DNA of 64,000 nt from Paenibacillus sanguinis 2301083 = DSM 16941 (GTDB lineage Bacteria > Bacillota > Bacilli > Paenibacillales > Paenibacillaceae). The translations under genes were made by a program, and so were the position numbers. Location: contig NZ_KB895380.1 in NCBI RefSeq assembly GCF_000374825.1, forward strand, positions 62,001 to 126,000, written 5' to 3'. Position 1 is the first letter of the stretch. Each line of letters opens with the position of its first letter. This document shows positions 1-9,418 of this stretch, one piece after another. The notes below the pieces were generated by a model. That model worked only from the letters and a program-made list of their open reading frames with translations. It did not search any database and was not told the origin of the DNA.

Positions 1-203
1 ACCGAACGGGAATCACAGCGGAATACGCCGGCAAATCCACCTTCAAAAGGAACCACTGCGGAGTTAAATACACTGTTGGAGTTCGGAATAGCGTGACGCT
101 CGATAATCGGATTTTGCGAGTAACGCCAAACTGGAGCATTCAAGCCTTCAGGCTTGTCTTGCCAAGGGATGTTTTTCAGAGCTTCACCGATAATTTTAGA
201 CAT
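1..203 (-). CDS. GH130 beta-mannoside phosphorylase, N-terminal part (runs off left edge)
   Basis: Only the first 67 residues are present; the gene continues beyond base 1. They include [20 protein letters not shown] and the following [12 protein letters not shown], which match the start of the GH130 five-bladed beta-propeller. GH130 enzymes are mostly inverting phosphorylases that cleave beta-1,4-mannosides such as Man-Glc or Man-GlcNAc with phosphate in the cytoplasm. A good ribosome site (AAAGGAGAC) precedes the ATG at 203. It is the last visible gene of the mannoside operon, 58 bases after GH125. With GH38 and GH125 upstream, a Man-beta-1,4-GlcNAc phosphorylase is the likeliest role (inference; the subfamily cannot be fixed from this fragment). 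Confidence 0.85.
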   Translation of the reverse strand, partial: MSKIIGEALKNIPWQDKPEGLNAPVWRYSQNPIIERHAIPNSNSVFNSAVVPFEGGFAGVFRCDSRS

Positions 204-261
204 AATTTTGTCTCCTTTTCTTTGTTAAGAGATTAGCTGATATAAAAATCTTGGATTGAAA

Positions 262-1581
262 TTACAAAATGCCTTCTTTCATCGCTCTGTATACCAATTG
301 TGAGAACAGGCTGTTCGACCAAGCAAACCATTTGCGGGTAAAAATCGTCGGGTCATCGGCATGGAAGCCTTCGTGCATAAAGCCAGTTCCCGCGTCTGTG
401 GATTCCAGCATCGCGATCATTTCCAGCTTCTCTTCCTTCGATTGCGCCGTGATGCCCTGCATCGACAACGCCATATGCCAAATGTAATCCTTTGGCGTAT
501 GGGGACTGCCAATTCCTTTGGCCGCTTTTCCTTCAAAATAGAACGGGTTCTCCTTGCTCAGGGCAAAACGACGTGTATTTTGATAAATCGGATCGTCCGC
601 GCCCACATAACCAAGGTATGGAATGGACATCAAGCCCGGTGTACCCGCGTCGTCCATCAGACAATAATTGCCGAAACCATCAGTCTCGTAAGCATAAATC
701 GGCCCAAATTCCGGATGGCGATAGATCCCATACAGCTTGATGCCGTGATCGACTTCAAACTCCAGCTCCTTCAATTCCGCCAGGAAGTCCAGGTCGCGGA
801 ATACCCATTCCGCAAATTCCTGCATTTGACGCAAGGTTACAACGGCGAACATATTGCCCGGAATGTTGTAATGGAAATCGCAAGCATCGTCACTGGAACG
901 GAAGCCGGACCAAATCATGCCTGTATAGTTCACGGGCATACCCAGGCCGTTATTGCGCAAGGAATCCTCAGGAATGCCGTTGTTGCGGGTGAAGCGGTAA
1001 GGCGATTGTTCAAAGTGATGTTGCTCGGTCTTGAACAGGTCGTATATTTTACGCATCGCGGCTTTGAACCCGGCGTCAAAAATATCGGTTTGTTCAGTTT
1101 CTTTCCAATAGGTATATGCCAAACGAACCACAAAGCACAGGGAATCAATTTCAAATTTGCGCTCCCATACCCATGGAGACATTTCGGTCACGTCCGCCGT
1201 ATTCCAATGCCAGTCATTAGCGGACTCGTTAAACGCATTGGCATACGGGTCAATGTGAACGTATTGAATATGACGCTTGATCAAGCCGCTGATGATGCGC
1301 TGCAAATCGGCATCTTCCTTGGCAAACGGTACATATTGTATAACCTGTTCCACGGAATCTCGCAGCCATGAAGCTGGGATATCACCCGTAATGACAAAGG
1401 TTGTACCGTCATCCATCAGTTTGGTGGTTGTTTCAAGCGTGTTCGGGAAACAGTTCTTGAACAGCTCCAGCAGCTTCGGACGATGGGCCAGCTTGGTCTC
1501 TGCTTCAGCCAAAACGTCTTGAATCGCTTGCGGCAGCTCCAGCTTAGGCATAGGTATTTTAGGAAGTCTGAATTGTTCCAT
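262..1581 (-). CDS. GH125 exo-alpha-1,6-mannosidase
   Basis: A 439-residue protein, the usual length for GH125, with no signal peptide, so cytoplasmic. Signatures visible are GDIPASWLRDS near residue 68, NAFNESANDWHW near 115, and SGFRSSDDACDFHYNIPGN near 228, all typical of the metal-independent inverting alpha-mannosidases. Known members remove non-reducing alpha-1,6-linked mannose from N-glycan cores or yeast mannan. The ATG at 1581 follows AAGGAGAG. It lies between GH38 and GH130 on the same strand, but 441 bases separate it from GH38 and hold repeats, so it may also have its own promoter. The family is secure; substrate is inferred. Confidence 0.93.
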   Translation of the reverse strand: MEQFRLPKIPMPKLELPQAIQDVLAEAETKLAHRPKLLELFKNCFPNTLETTTKLMDDGTTFVITGDIPASWLRDSVEQVIQYVPFAKEDADLQRIISGLIKRHIQYVHIDPYANAFNESANDWHWNTADVTEMSPWVWERKFEIDSLCFVVRLAYTYWKETEQTDIFDAGFKAAMRKIYDLFKTEQHHFEQSPYRFTRNNGIPEDSLRNNGLGMPVNYTGMIWSGFRSSDDACDFHYNIPGNMFAVVTLRQMQEFAEWVFRDLDFLAELKELEFEVDHGIKLYGIYRHPEFGPIYAYETDGFGNYCLMDDAGTPGLMSIPYLGYVGADDPIYQNTRRFALSKENPFYFEGKAAKGIGSPHTPKDYIWHMALSMQGITAQSKEEKLEMIAMLESTDAGTGFMHEGFHADDPTIFTRKWFAWSNSLFSQLVYRAMKEGIL

Positions 1582-1610
1582 GAGTGTTGGTTCTCTCCTT
1601 TATTAGGCGA

Positions 1611-1788
1611 TGTCAGAAGTGTGGTGAACTATGAGGCCTGCGGCCGATCTGGGCTTCCACTCGCTGTTAAACCCGGATTTTTTGAAGCATTTGAACCTGA
1701 CAAGGTAAAAATCCGGGTTTAAAGGCGACCGCTTCGCTGCTCCAGCTCCATATCGGCTCTCCGGCAACGGTTCACCACAATTCTAAAA
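1611..1788. repeat. Palindromic intergenic repeat (MITE-like), copy 1
   Basis: The ends form an imperfect terminal inverted repeat: GAAGTGTGGTGAAC near 1616 against GTTCACCACAATTCTAAA at 1770-1787. A second perfect palindrome is nested inside: GTTAAACCCGGATTTTT (about 1667) and its complement ending near 1722. A related, shorter copy lies at 24779-24888 and lacks the nested palindrome. No coding capacity. It behaves like a non-autonomous element or an intergenic regulatory repeat. Confidence 0.7.
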
Positions 1789-1794
1789 GTGTAT

Positions 1795-1898
1795 GTTCAA
1801 AAAGTCGGGTTTTCAGGACCAAAGCATATGTGAATTCAAGATTCGATGTCGAATCCACTCCCTGAACAGCTTCGTCTTGGCAAGACGACTTTTTGAAC
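1795..1898. repeat. 104-bp inverted-repeat element with 13-bp perfect ends
   Basis: The ends GTTCAAAAAGTCG (1795-1807) and CGACTTTTTGAAC (1886-1898) are perfect inverted repeats. The interior carries a second short dyad around GATTCGATGTCGAATC. It sits immediately after the larger repeat element. Size, ends and lack of an ORF suggest a MITE-like element; a very long-looped terminator is less likely because there is no compact stem. Confidence 0.6.
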
Positions 1899-1918
1899 AA
1901 CCTCTTAAAGTTCGCAAG

Positions 1919-1966
1919 AATGTCTCCCGTTATCTGCTGCACATATTAACGGAAGACATTTTTTGC
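1919..1966. terminator. Hairpin downstream of the GH38 gene
   Basis: A 14-bp stem with one mismatch (1919-1932 with 1947-1960) is flanked by a T6 run on the plus strand only. It may slow minus-strand transcription leaving GH38, but it lacks a minus-strand U-tract, so it is a weak candidate. Confidence 0.4.
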
Positions 1967-2022
1967 AGGTCAGACTTTGCTCTCTGAGGACCGGATGATC
2001 ACAGCCCCCATGCAAGTCGCGA

Positions 2023-5000
2023 TTACTTAATCTTCAAGGTCTTGATCTCATATGGAGCAAAATCCAGGATGATCGGGCCGCCGTCAACGTTCACAGGCTC
2101 AAGCTCCTGCTCAAGCGCATTGGACAATAACGCGGACTGAAATGGCAAGCTCCAGGTAAGCTCCACGCGCTCGCGGCCACCGGTCGACTCGTATAAACGC
2201 AGAACTACACCATCGCCATCCTCGGCTGGCTTGATCGTGTCCAGCACGACATGCTGGCTGGCAAAGCCCAGCAACGCATGTACCGCAGGCAACGAGCCTT
2301 CATGGGCGTCAGCCGCGAGGATCGCCGCTCCGTGGTTCAGTTCTGCCGCTGCGCGTACCGTATGTGCCGCTTGCCAATTGCCCTCGTGCGGGAACAGCGA
2401 ATACGTAAATTCGTGTTCGCCCAGGTCAGCCGTCATGTCCGGCCATGTTGGCGCCCGCAGCAGGGATAGACGAATTGTGCTGCCTTGCACATCGTAGCCG
2501 TACTTGCAGTCATTCAGCACGCTGACACCATAGCCGCGCTCGGAGACATCAGCGAACCGATGTCCACACACCTCGTATTGGGCCTGCTCCCAGCTTGTAT
2601 TGCGATGCGTGGGACGTTCCAGAGCACCAAACGGAATTTCATAAGTAGCCTTGTCGGTAACCACGTCGATCGGAAAGCCAACCTTCAGCAGCTTGTGATT
2701 TTCGTTCCAGTTCACCTTCGTTTGAAAATCAATACGACGATTATGATGATACAGGATCAGGTCTTGCTCGATCTCTGATTGCCCTACGCTCCAGCGGAAC
2801 CGCAGCACATCCTTAATCGCACCCCTTGCCACAATGCGGCTCTCCAGCAGCTTCGCTTCTCCAGCCGGTTGCTGCTCGTAACGTTGATCAATGTCCCAGG
2901 CGTCCCACAATGTCGGACGATCATGGAAGAAGTGGAAGCGGTTCGCTGCCTCATCCGCTTTGATGATTTCACGGCTTGCCTGCTTGTCCCACAGGCTGAC
3001 AATCTCCCCGCGTTCGTTGAAGGACAGACGGTAGAACACGGTATCCCATTCATCAGGAATTCCTTGACCCGCCTCATTTGCAGCAGTCGTCTCAGCAGTT
3101 GTCTCGCTCCGCAGCCAAATCGTTTTGTAACCAAAGGCCGGAACTTCCGGCACACGTACCCAAACTGCCGTCCCCTCCGTTCCCGGAAGCACATCCAACT
3201 CAAGCTTTGCTCCCTTGTCGTCATAAGCCGCCAGGCCGCCAGTTACATCAACGCCGTGCAGCTCGGCGACCAGATCGCGAGACCAGCCGAGGCTGTTGAA
3301 CATAATATAGGGTACGCCTTCGCCCTTGGTCGCGATCTGTCCGCTTAATGCTTCCAGACCGTGTTGAAGTCCGGCATGACCTTTTTCAAAGATATCCTCA
3401 TATTCCTTCAAGGACGTCACATAGGATTCTGTAATCGCCGACCCCGGAATAATATCGTGGAACTGATTTAGAAGAATCAGCTTCCAGCCCTCTTGCAACG
3501 TGGCCTGAACCTCACGCTGACGATCTGCGGAGACGGACGGAGCTGACAATGCGCTCCAAATCTCTGCTTCGCGGTACAGGATCTCTGCCTTCCGGTTGCT
3601 GCGTTTATTGCGTCCGTGGGTGGTATATGTCCCCCGGTGCAGCTCGAGATACAAATCGCCATGCCATGCCGGCAGCTTCGGCTGAGCCGCTTCAATACCA
3701 GCGAAGAAATCGGCCGCTGTGCTATAGGCGCTTGACGGCTGACCTACCATCAATTCAGCGCGATTAATGTACTCCAGCATCTCCCGGGTAACACCGCCTC
3801 CGCCATCGCCATGACCGTACAGCAGCATTTGTTCAGGATGAACAGCCTTCTCCCGATAGGACTGCCAGTGATCATGAACATCCTTCGGCAGCGTATTTTC
3901 GTTCACACCATGATTCAGATAGGACAGCATTGGCGTTCCGTCAATGCCAACCCAATGAAACAGGTCGTATGGAAATAAGTTGGTGTCGTTCCAGCCGAGC
4001 TTTGTCGTCATGAAGTAGCGAATGCCACCATGCTTGAGAATTTGCGGCAGAGAAGCGCAATAACCAAACGTATCGGGCAGCCACTCAATCTCCGAGGTTT
4101 GTCCGAATTCTTCCTGATAGAAACGTTGACCGTACAGCATTTGCCGCATCAGCGACTCGCCGCTTGGCAGGTTAAGGTCCGGTTCGACCCACATCCCGCC
4201 GACCAGCTCCCAACGGCCTTCCTTAATCCGTTCTTTCACTCGTTCATATAATTCAGGATCATTATCCTTCAAATAAGCAAATAATTGCGGTTGGCTTTGA
4301 GCATAACGGTATTCCGGGTATTCACGCATCAACGCGTCCACTGTAGAGAAGGTCCGACTTGCTTTACGCACCGTCTCGCGAGTGGGCCACAACCAGGCAA
4401 TATCAATGTGGGACTGGCCCACCATATGAATAAGTCCTTCGGCATTGCCGCCGACTTCTTTGATCCTATGAATTAAAGCTTGCTCAATGTCAGCAATAGC
4501 ACTGCCTTCTCGAACAGCCTGCTGATCTAACCTCATAAACGCATCCATCGCGCTATATATAGCTTCAATTAACCGGGTACGCCGAAGATCCTGTTCTGGC
4601 AACAGTACCGCGGAATCTCGAATAATCGTTACGGCATACATCAGGCTTTGCACGGGCTGATTCACCAAGACCAGTTGACTCTGGATATGGGTGATCGGAG
4701 GCTGAATATTTGCCTGATGGTTAAGCGGGTCCACCGGTTCCGGCACAGGATCAAACAGTTCTATTTCCAAATCAAGCGACCGGGCGCCATCAACTGCAGG
4801 CAAGGTCACAAAGCTGTGATTGCGATCCAGGCCCTGAGCCGACTTGCCGTTAATCCGCAATAACCCTTCCCCGATAGAAGCAAATATTAGCCCTGTCTGG
4901 CCGTGCCAGCTTGCGGGTATCTCCAGCTTCTTCCGAAAGAAATAAGTCGTGCCTTGCGTACTTGGAAAGCGCTCGAAGCTCTGGCCCTCCGGGTATGAAG

Positions 5001-5124
5001 TCTCTTCTGTGTAATTTCCAGGAACCACATAGACTGAGGTCGTAATGTCCCAATCCCGCAGCGCAGCCACTTCAAGCCACTGCGCCTCCGACAATTCCCG
5101 AATAAAACGTTTGATCCGTTCCAT
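2023..5124 (-). CDS. GH38 alpha-mannosidase
   Basis: A 1033-residue cytoplasmic protein, normal for bacterial GH38. After an N-terminal beta domain (about 1-220) comes the catalytic (beta/alpha)7 barrel. Zinc ligands are visible in VGQSHIDIAWLWP (about 235-247); the nucleophile Asp is in EWLPDTFGYCASLPQI (about 346), and a second metal histidine is in LYGHGDGGGG. Large beta-sandwich domains follow. The family hydrolyses alpha-1,2-, 1,3- or 1,6-mannose from N-glycan-type chains with retention. GGGAGGG lies nine bases before the ATG, and only five bases separate it from the GH3 gene, so they are cotranscribed. Exact linkage specificity cannot be read from the sequence. Confidence 0.95.
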   Translation of the reverse strand: MERIKRFIRELSEAQWLEVAALRDWDITTSVYVVPGNYTEETSYPEGQSFERFPSTQGTTYFFRKKLEIPASWHGQTGLIFASIGEGLLRINGKSAQGLDRNHSFVTLPAVDGARSLDLEIELFDPVPEPVDPLNHQANIQPPITHIQSQLVLVNQPVQSLMYAVTIIRDSAVLLPEQDLRRTRLIEAIYSAMDAFMRLDQQAVREGSAIADIEQALIHRIKEVGGNAEGLIHMVGQSHIDIAWLWPTRETVRKASRTFSTVDALMREYPEYRYAQSQPQLFAYLKDNDPELYERVKERIKEGRWELVGGMWVEPDLNLPSGESLMRQMLYGQRFYQEEFGQTSEIEWLPDTFGYCASLPQILKHGGIRYFMTTKLGWNDTNLFPYDLFHWVGIDGTPMLSYLNHGVNENTLPKDVHDHWQSYREKAVHPEQMLLYGHGDGGGGVTREMLEYINRAELMVGQPSSAYSTAADFFAGIEAAQPKLPAWHGDLYLELHRGTYTTHGRNKRSNRKAEILYREAEIWSALSAPSVSADRQREVQATLQEGWKLILLNQFHDIIPGSAITESYVTSLKEYEDIFEKGHAGLQHGLEALSGQIATKGEGVPYIMFNSLGWSRDLVAELHGVDVTGGLAAYDDKGAKLELDVLPGTEGTAVWVRVPEVPAFGYKTIWLRSETTAETTAANEAGQGIPDEWDTVFYRLSFNERGEIVSLWDKQASREIIKADEAANRFHFFHDRPTLWDAWDIDQRYEQQPAGEAKLLESRIVARGAIKDVLRFRWSVGQSEIEQDLILYHHNRRIDFQTKVNWNENHKLLKVGFPIDVVTDKATYEIPFGALERPTHRNTSWEQAQYEVCGHRFADVSERGYGVSVLNDCKYGYDVQGSTIRLSLLRAPTWPDMTADLGEHEFTYSLFPHEGNWQAAHTVRAAAELNHGAAILAADAHEGSLPAVHALLGFASQHVVLDTIKPAEDGDGVVLRLYESTGGRERVELTWSLPFQSALLSNALEQELEPVNVDGGPIILDFAPYEIKTLKIK

Positions 5125-5129
5125 TTGTA

Positions 5130-7430
5130 TTAGCCCTCCCTCACAAAGAAGTTGGCACTCAGTGTATCATTCACGTTCTTGCCGACGTGAACTCGGAATT
5201 CTCCCGGTTCCACCACTGGTTTGAAATCCCGGCCAATATACTGCAATTGCTCTGGACCTACGTTGAATTCAACAAGCTGCGATTGCCCCGGCTCCAGAAA
5301 TATTTTTCGGAAGCTCTTCAATTCTTTCGCTGGTCTTGTCACCGTACTAGCGACGTCAGTCAGGTATAACTGTACCACCTCAGCGCCTGCCCGGTTGCCG
5401 ATATTCGTGACTTCTACCGTGACCTTTGCTTCGCCGTTTCGCCCAATCATCTCAGGAGCCACTGCCAGCTTGGCATAACCAAATTCGGTATATCCAAGTC
5501 CAAAGCCAAACGGATATTGCGGCTGCGAATCAGCCTCCAAATACCGTTTTCCTCGTGAGCGCTTGCCGTTGTAGTACACCGGAAGCTGTCCGACATGCTT
5601 GGGAATGGAGATGGTCAGACGTCCGGACGGATTTGCATCGCCGAACAAAATATCGGCCACAGCATGCCCACCCTCTTGTCCCGGATACCAGGCTTCCAGA
5701 ATCGCATCGGCATGTTCATCAATCCACGGTTCTGCAATAGGTCGCCCATTAATGTAGACAACGATTAGTGGCTTGCCCAGCTTGTGAACCTCCTGGATCA
5801 ACTCCAATTGAACACCAGTTAGAGAGAGTGACATCCGGTCGATGCCTTCACCACAATCCATGTCGCTCTCCGAATTCCCTGTCACCTTCGAGGCACCGGT
5901 CTTCAAATCAATGCTGCCTTCACCAAAGTCTCGGGCGCTTGAGCCGCCAACGACCATAACGATCGTATCGGCTTGTTCTGCACATGACAAGGCCAGATTG
6001 AAGCCTTCTCGCGAATCTCCTTTGATGCGGCAACCCGGGGCATATAATACTTGCTCCGGTGTGTTCGCCAGCTTGCTGCGAATACCGCCAAGCACCGTCG
6101 TAACCTTGGATTTCGGCTGTGGCGATGTATAATCGCCAAGCTGATTATAGCCTGCATCCGCATTGGGTCCGATGACGGCTATTTTACCCACCTTCGGGGA
6201 AAGCGGCAATATGTCATTTTTATTCTTCAGTAAGACAATGCCTTCTGTCGCCAGCTTCCGCGCCAGAGCAACATGCTCTTCGCTGGCAATCACTTGCTCG
6301 GCCCGATCCGGATCAGCGTACGGAGATTCGAACAAGCCAAGGCGGAATTTCAGAGTTAACACACGAGCAACCGCGCGATTCAGCATCTCTTCCTCCAGCA
6401 CCCCGGAGCGAACGGCATTCACCAGATGCTTGCCGAACATCTCACCGGACATTTCCATATCGATACCCGCTCGGATGGCTTGAACGGCGGCGTCCTGTCC
6501 ATCAGCAGCTACGTCATGACCGGACGCCAGCATATCGATGGCTCCACAGTCCGTGATGACCATGCCGTCGAAGCCCCATTCGCCACGCAGAATATCGTCC
6601 AGCAATTCTTGATTCGTTGTGCAAGGTACACCGTCAATTTCATTGTAGGCCGGCATGATCGAAGCCGCACCGGCCTCTACCGCCTTGCGGAATGGCAGCA
6701 TATCGACTTCCAGCAGCTCGCGCCGCCCCATATGCGCCGGACCGGCATTACGTCCACCTTCGGAACTGCCGTAGCCGACAAAATGCTTCAAGGTCGCAGC
6801 AACACTATCCTGTCCATCCAGGCGTTCGCCTTGCAGACCTTCCACCGAAGCCACCGCCATCTCACTGATGAGATGAGCATCCTCGCCGAAGCATTCCTCT
6901 GTCCGTCCCCAGCGAGGATCACGCACTACGTCGAGCACCGGAGAATAAGTCACTGCGCCGCCTTGACTACGCGTCTCGCGGGCTACGGCCCGACACATTT
7001 CGCGGTATAAATCCACGTTCCAGGTACTACCCAACGACAAAGGCACCGGATATACCGTGGCGCCAATCGCCATATGACCGTGGGAGCATTCCTCCCCGAT
7101 CAGAATCGGAATGCCCAGCCGGGAATTTTCGATGGCATAGCGCTGAATCGCGTTCACCGCTTCGGCCCCCTGACGTGGCGACAAGCCGCTCTCGAGCGTC
7201 ACGCCCGTCCACGGGTCGGCGCGAAGAACGCCATACAACGAACCAACCCCGCCATGCTCAACCTGTGACTTAAACGATTCCGTTAATTCAACTTTTCCAT
7301 CTATATGTTCATAGGTCTGCCAGCCGAACGGCTGAACAAGCTGACCAGCCTTCTCTTCCAATGTCATCAGATCGAGCAGGTGTTTCACTCGCTCCGGAAT
7401 GGGTTTCGTGCTGTCCTTGTAAAGCAACAT
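5130..7430 (-). CDS. GH3 beta-glycosidase (beta-glucosidase type)
   Basis: The ATG at 7430 (766 residues) is preferred over an upstream TTG at 7454 because AAAAGGAGCG lies between them as the ribosome site. Domains run: N-terminal TIM barrel (about 15-335) with KHFVGYGSSEGGRN and the nucleophile Asp in MVITDCGAID; an alpha/beta sandwich domain (about 390-600); and a fibronectin III-like C-terminus (about 655-760). There is no signal peptide, so it acts on imported oligosaccharides. GH3 members of this layout cleave beta-glucosides, beta-xylosides or related sugars from the non-reducing end. Placed between the importer and GH38, it probably removes a beta-linked cap from the imported glycan. 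The sugar specificity is not known. Confidence 0.92.
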   Translation of the reverse strand: MLLYKDSTKPIPERVKHLLDLMTLEEKAGQLVQPFGWQTYEHIDGKVELTESFKSQVEHGGVGSLYGVLRADPWTGVTLESGLSPRQGAEAVNAIQRYAIENSRLGIPILIGEECSHGHMAIGATVYPVPLSLGSTWNVDLYREMCRAVARETRSQGGAVTYSPVLDVVRDPRWGRTEECFGEDAHLISEMAVASVEGLQGERLDGQDSVAATLKHFVGYGSSEGGRNAGPAHMGRRELLEVDMLPFRKAVEAGAASIMPAYNEIDGVPCTTNQELLDDILRGEWGFDGMVITDCGAIDMLASGHDVAADGQDAAVQAIRAGIDMEMSGEMFGKHLVNAVRSGVLEEEMLNRAVARVLTLKFRLGLFESPYADPDRAEQVIASEEHVALARKLATEGIVLLKNKNDILPLSPKVGKIAVIGPNADAGYNQLGDYTSPQPKSKVTTVLGGIRSKLANTPEQVLYAPGCRIKGDSREGFNLALSCAEQADTIVMVVGGSSARDFGEGSIDLKTGASKVTGNSESDMDCGEGIDRMSLSLTGVQLELIQEVHKLGKPLIVVYINGRPIAEPWIDEHADAILEAWYPGQEGGHAVADILFGDANPSGRLTISIPKHVGQLPVYYNGKRSRGKRYLEADSQPQYPFGFGLGYTEFGYAKLAVAPEMIGRNGEAKVTVEVTNIGNRAGAEVVQLYLTDVASTVTRPAKELKSFRKIFLEPGQSQLVEFNVGPEQLQYIGRDFKPVVEPGEFRVHVGKNVNDTLSANFFVREG

Positions 7431-7463
7431 CGATACTCGCTCCTTTTCTAACAACCTCTATAA

Positions 7464-8381
7464 TTATTCTTTAACAGCGCCTACCGTAAGTCCCTGTACA
7501 AAATAACGTTGGAAGAACGGATAGGCAAAAATAATCGGCAAGGTCGCAAGCACAACCATCGCCATCCGGGACGTATCCTGTGGAATGGATTGCAGTGCTG
7601 TTAGACTAAGCGAGCTGTTTTGCGAGTTCTGCTGTATGAACGCGATACTCGATTCAATCCGCATCAGCATCGACTGCAGCGGCACCAAGCTTGGTTTATC
7701 AATATACAGCAAAGCGTTAAACCAATCGTTCCAGTAACCTAAAGTGCTGAACAATCCAATCGTAGCCAGACCAGGCAGAGATAACGGCAATACAATGCGC
7801 AAGAAAATGTAGAAATCGCCAGCTCCGTCGATGCGCGCTGATTCGATAACCGGTTCAGGCACACTGGTGCTATAGAATGTACGTAGAATCATGATGTAAA
7901 AGGCATTCATAGCCAGCGGCAAAATCAAAGCCCACACCGTGTCCTTCAATCCGAGCAATTGGGAAACGACCATATACGTCGGGATCATCCCGCCGTTGAA
8001 CAACATCGTTACAATGGCAAAGATGGAGAAGAAGCGCCGGTAAGGGAAGCTCTTCCGCGATATGGCATAGGCGTACAAAGAAATCATTATCAAACTGAGA
8101 ATCGTGCCGACCACCGTTACCAGAATAGTTACTCCATAAGAACGAAGCAGCGTATCCCCAGTCTCAAATACGAAACGGTACGCTTCCAGGCTCCACTTGG
8201 CCGGTATTAGCTGATATCCGTTTGTAGCTAATGTCTTCTCATCGGTTAACGAGATAATGACAACGAACAAAAACGGGAATACACACAAAAAGGAGAATAT
8301 GCCCGCAATTAAATGCAAAATGAAATTCCACCCACGGGAAACCTGATGGAAGTCCCGCTGTTTCTTAATTACCTTCGCCAT
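7464..8381 (-). CDS. CUT1 sugar ABC importer, permease (LplC/YtcP type)
   Basis: 305 residues with six predicted membrane segments and the MalG-like EAA loop ESARIDGAGDFYIFLRIVLPLSLPG near residues 185-210, which docks the ATPase. The C-terminus FVQGLTVGAVKE is typical of the family. The ATG follows GGAGTGTC. It is 23 bases downstream of its partner permease and 33 bases before the GH3 start, so it belongs to the same operon. No ATPase gene is present in this locus; systems of this type usually borrow a shared MsmX-like ATPase encoded elsewhere (established for Bacillus; inferred here). Confidence 0.93.
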   Translation of the reverse strand: MAKVIKKQRDFHQVSRGWNFILHLIAGIFSFLCVFPFLFVVIISLTDEKTLATNGYQLIPAKWSLEAYRFVFETGDTLLRSYGVTILVTVVGTILSLIMISLYAYAISRKSFPYRRFFSIFAIVTMLFNGGMIPTYMVVSQLLGLKDTVWALILPLAMNAFYIMILRTFYSTSVPEPVIESARIDGAGDFYIFLRIVLPLSLPGLATIGLFSTLGYWNDWFNALLYIDKPSLVPLQSMLMRIESSIAFIQQNSQNSSLSLTALQSIPQDTSRMAMVVLATLPIIFAYPFFQRYFVQGLTVGAVKE

Positions 8382-8404
8382 AGCTTGACACTCCTCTCGC
8401 TGTT

Positions 8405-9334
8405 TTAGAATAAGGCACTGTCTTTATCGATTTTGCGCACAACAAAGTTGGAAATCATAACGAGAGCAAAACCTACTACCGATTGATAAAGACCGGCTGC
8501 CGTACTCATGCCGATTTCCCCGGTCGTCTTCAAACCGCGGTATACGTAAGTGTCAATGACGTTAGTAACCGAATAGAGCGTACCCGAATCCCGTGGAACT
8601 TGATAGAACAGACCAAAGTCTGCGTAAAAGATTTTGCCGACGGCCAGCAATGTCATAATGATAATGATCGGGGACAGCATCGGGATTGTGATACTCTTGA
8701 TTTGCTGCCACTTGCTGGCACCATCAATCATGGCTGCTTCATATAAGGATTTATCAATCCCCATAATGGAGGCCAGGTACACTACGCTGTTATAACCGAT
8801 CGACTTCCACAAGCTGACGAGTATCAGAATGTATGGCCAATATTTCGGCTCAGAATACCACTGAATGGGATCCACACCAAACCAGCCCAAAATCTGATTA
8901 AGCATCCCACGGTCCATGCTCAGGAAGCTGAATGCAAAGTATCCGACAATAACCCATGACAAGAAATAAGGAAGGAACATACCGGTTTGGTATACCTTTG
9001 CCAATTTTTTGCCAACCAGTTCAGACAACAATATGGCCATAGCCACAGAAAGAACCAGACCGATGAAGATAAAGGCCAGGTTATATAACAATGTGTTCCG
9101 TGTAATGAGGTAGGCATCGTCGGTGCTGAACAGGAATTTGAAGTTGTCCCAGCCCACCCACTCACTCTTGAAGATACTGGCCCAGAAGCCCTCTCTCGTA
9201 AAGCGATACTGTTTAAAGGCAACAATCGTACCCACAAGCGGCATATACGAGAAAAAGAAAAACCATAGCGCACCGGGCAATACCATAAATAACATGACTT
9301 TGTTTTTAATCACGTTCTTGAAGAATGCGGTCAC
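8405..9334 (-). CDS. CUT1 sugar ABC importer, permease (LplB/YteP type)
   Basis: 309 residues, with six membrane segments and the EAA loop SLYEAAMIDGASKWQQIKSI near 200-220. The start is a GTG at 9334 preceded by AGGAGGGG, with no better ATG nearby. N-terminal LPGALWFFFFSYMPLVG is characteristic of the LplB family, which imports complex oligosaccharides. It pairs with the permease just downstream and the binding protein upstream. The transported sugar is inferred from the adjoining alpha-mannosidases to be a mannose-rich oligosaccharide. Confidence 0.93.
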   Translation of the reverse strand: MTAFFKNVIKNKVMLFMVLPGALWFFFFSYMPLVGTIVAFKQYRFTREGFWASIFKSEWVGWDNFKFLFSTDDAYLITRNTLLYNLAFIFIGLVLSVAMAILLSELVGKKLAKVYQTGMFLPYFLSWVIVGYFAFSFLSMDRGMLNQILGWFGVDPIQWYSEPKYWPYILILVSLWKSIGYNSVVYLASIMGIDKSLYEAAMIDGASKWQQIKSITIPMLSPIIIIMTLLAVGKIFYADFGLFYQVPRDSGTLYSVTNVIDTYVYRGLKTTGEIGMSTAAGLYQSVVGFALVMISNFVVRKIDKDSALF

Positions 9335-9418
9335 CTTATTCCCCTCCTATCAGTAAATAACGTAAAAAGATCGGGCGATACAGATCACCCGCCCGATCCT
9401 TGCGAATTTCTTTGATTA

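Noticed and set aside
361..1371. 336-residue open frame on the plus strand
   Set aside because: It lies entirely opposite the GH125 gene, has no ribosome site and reads as low-similarity His/Arg-rich sequence typical of antisense frames in G+C-balanced genes.
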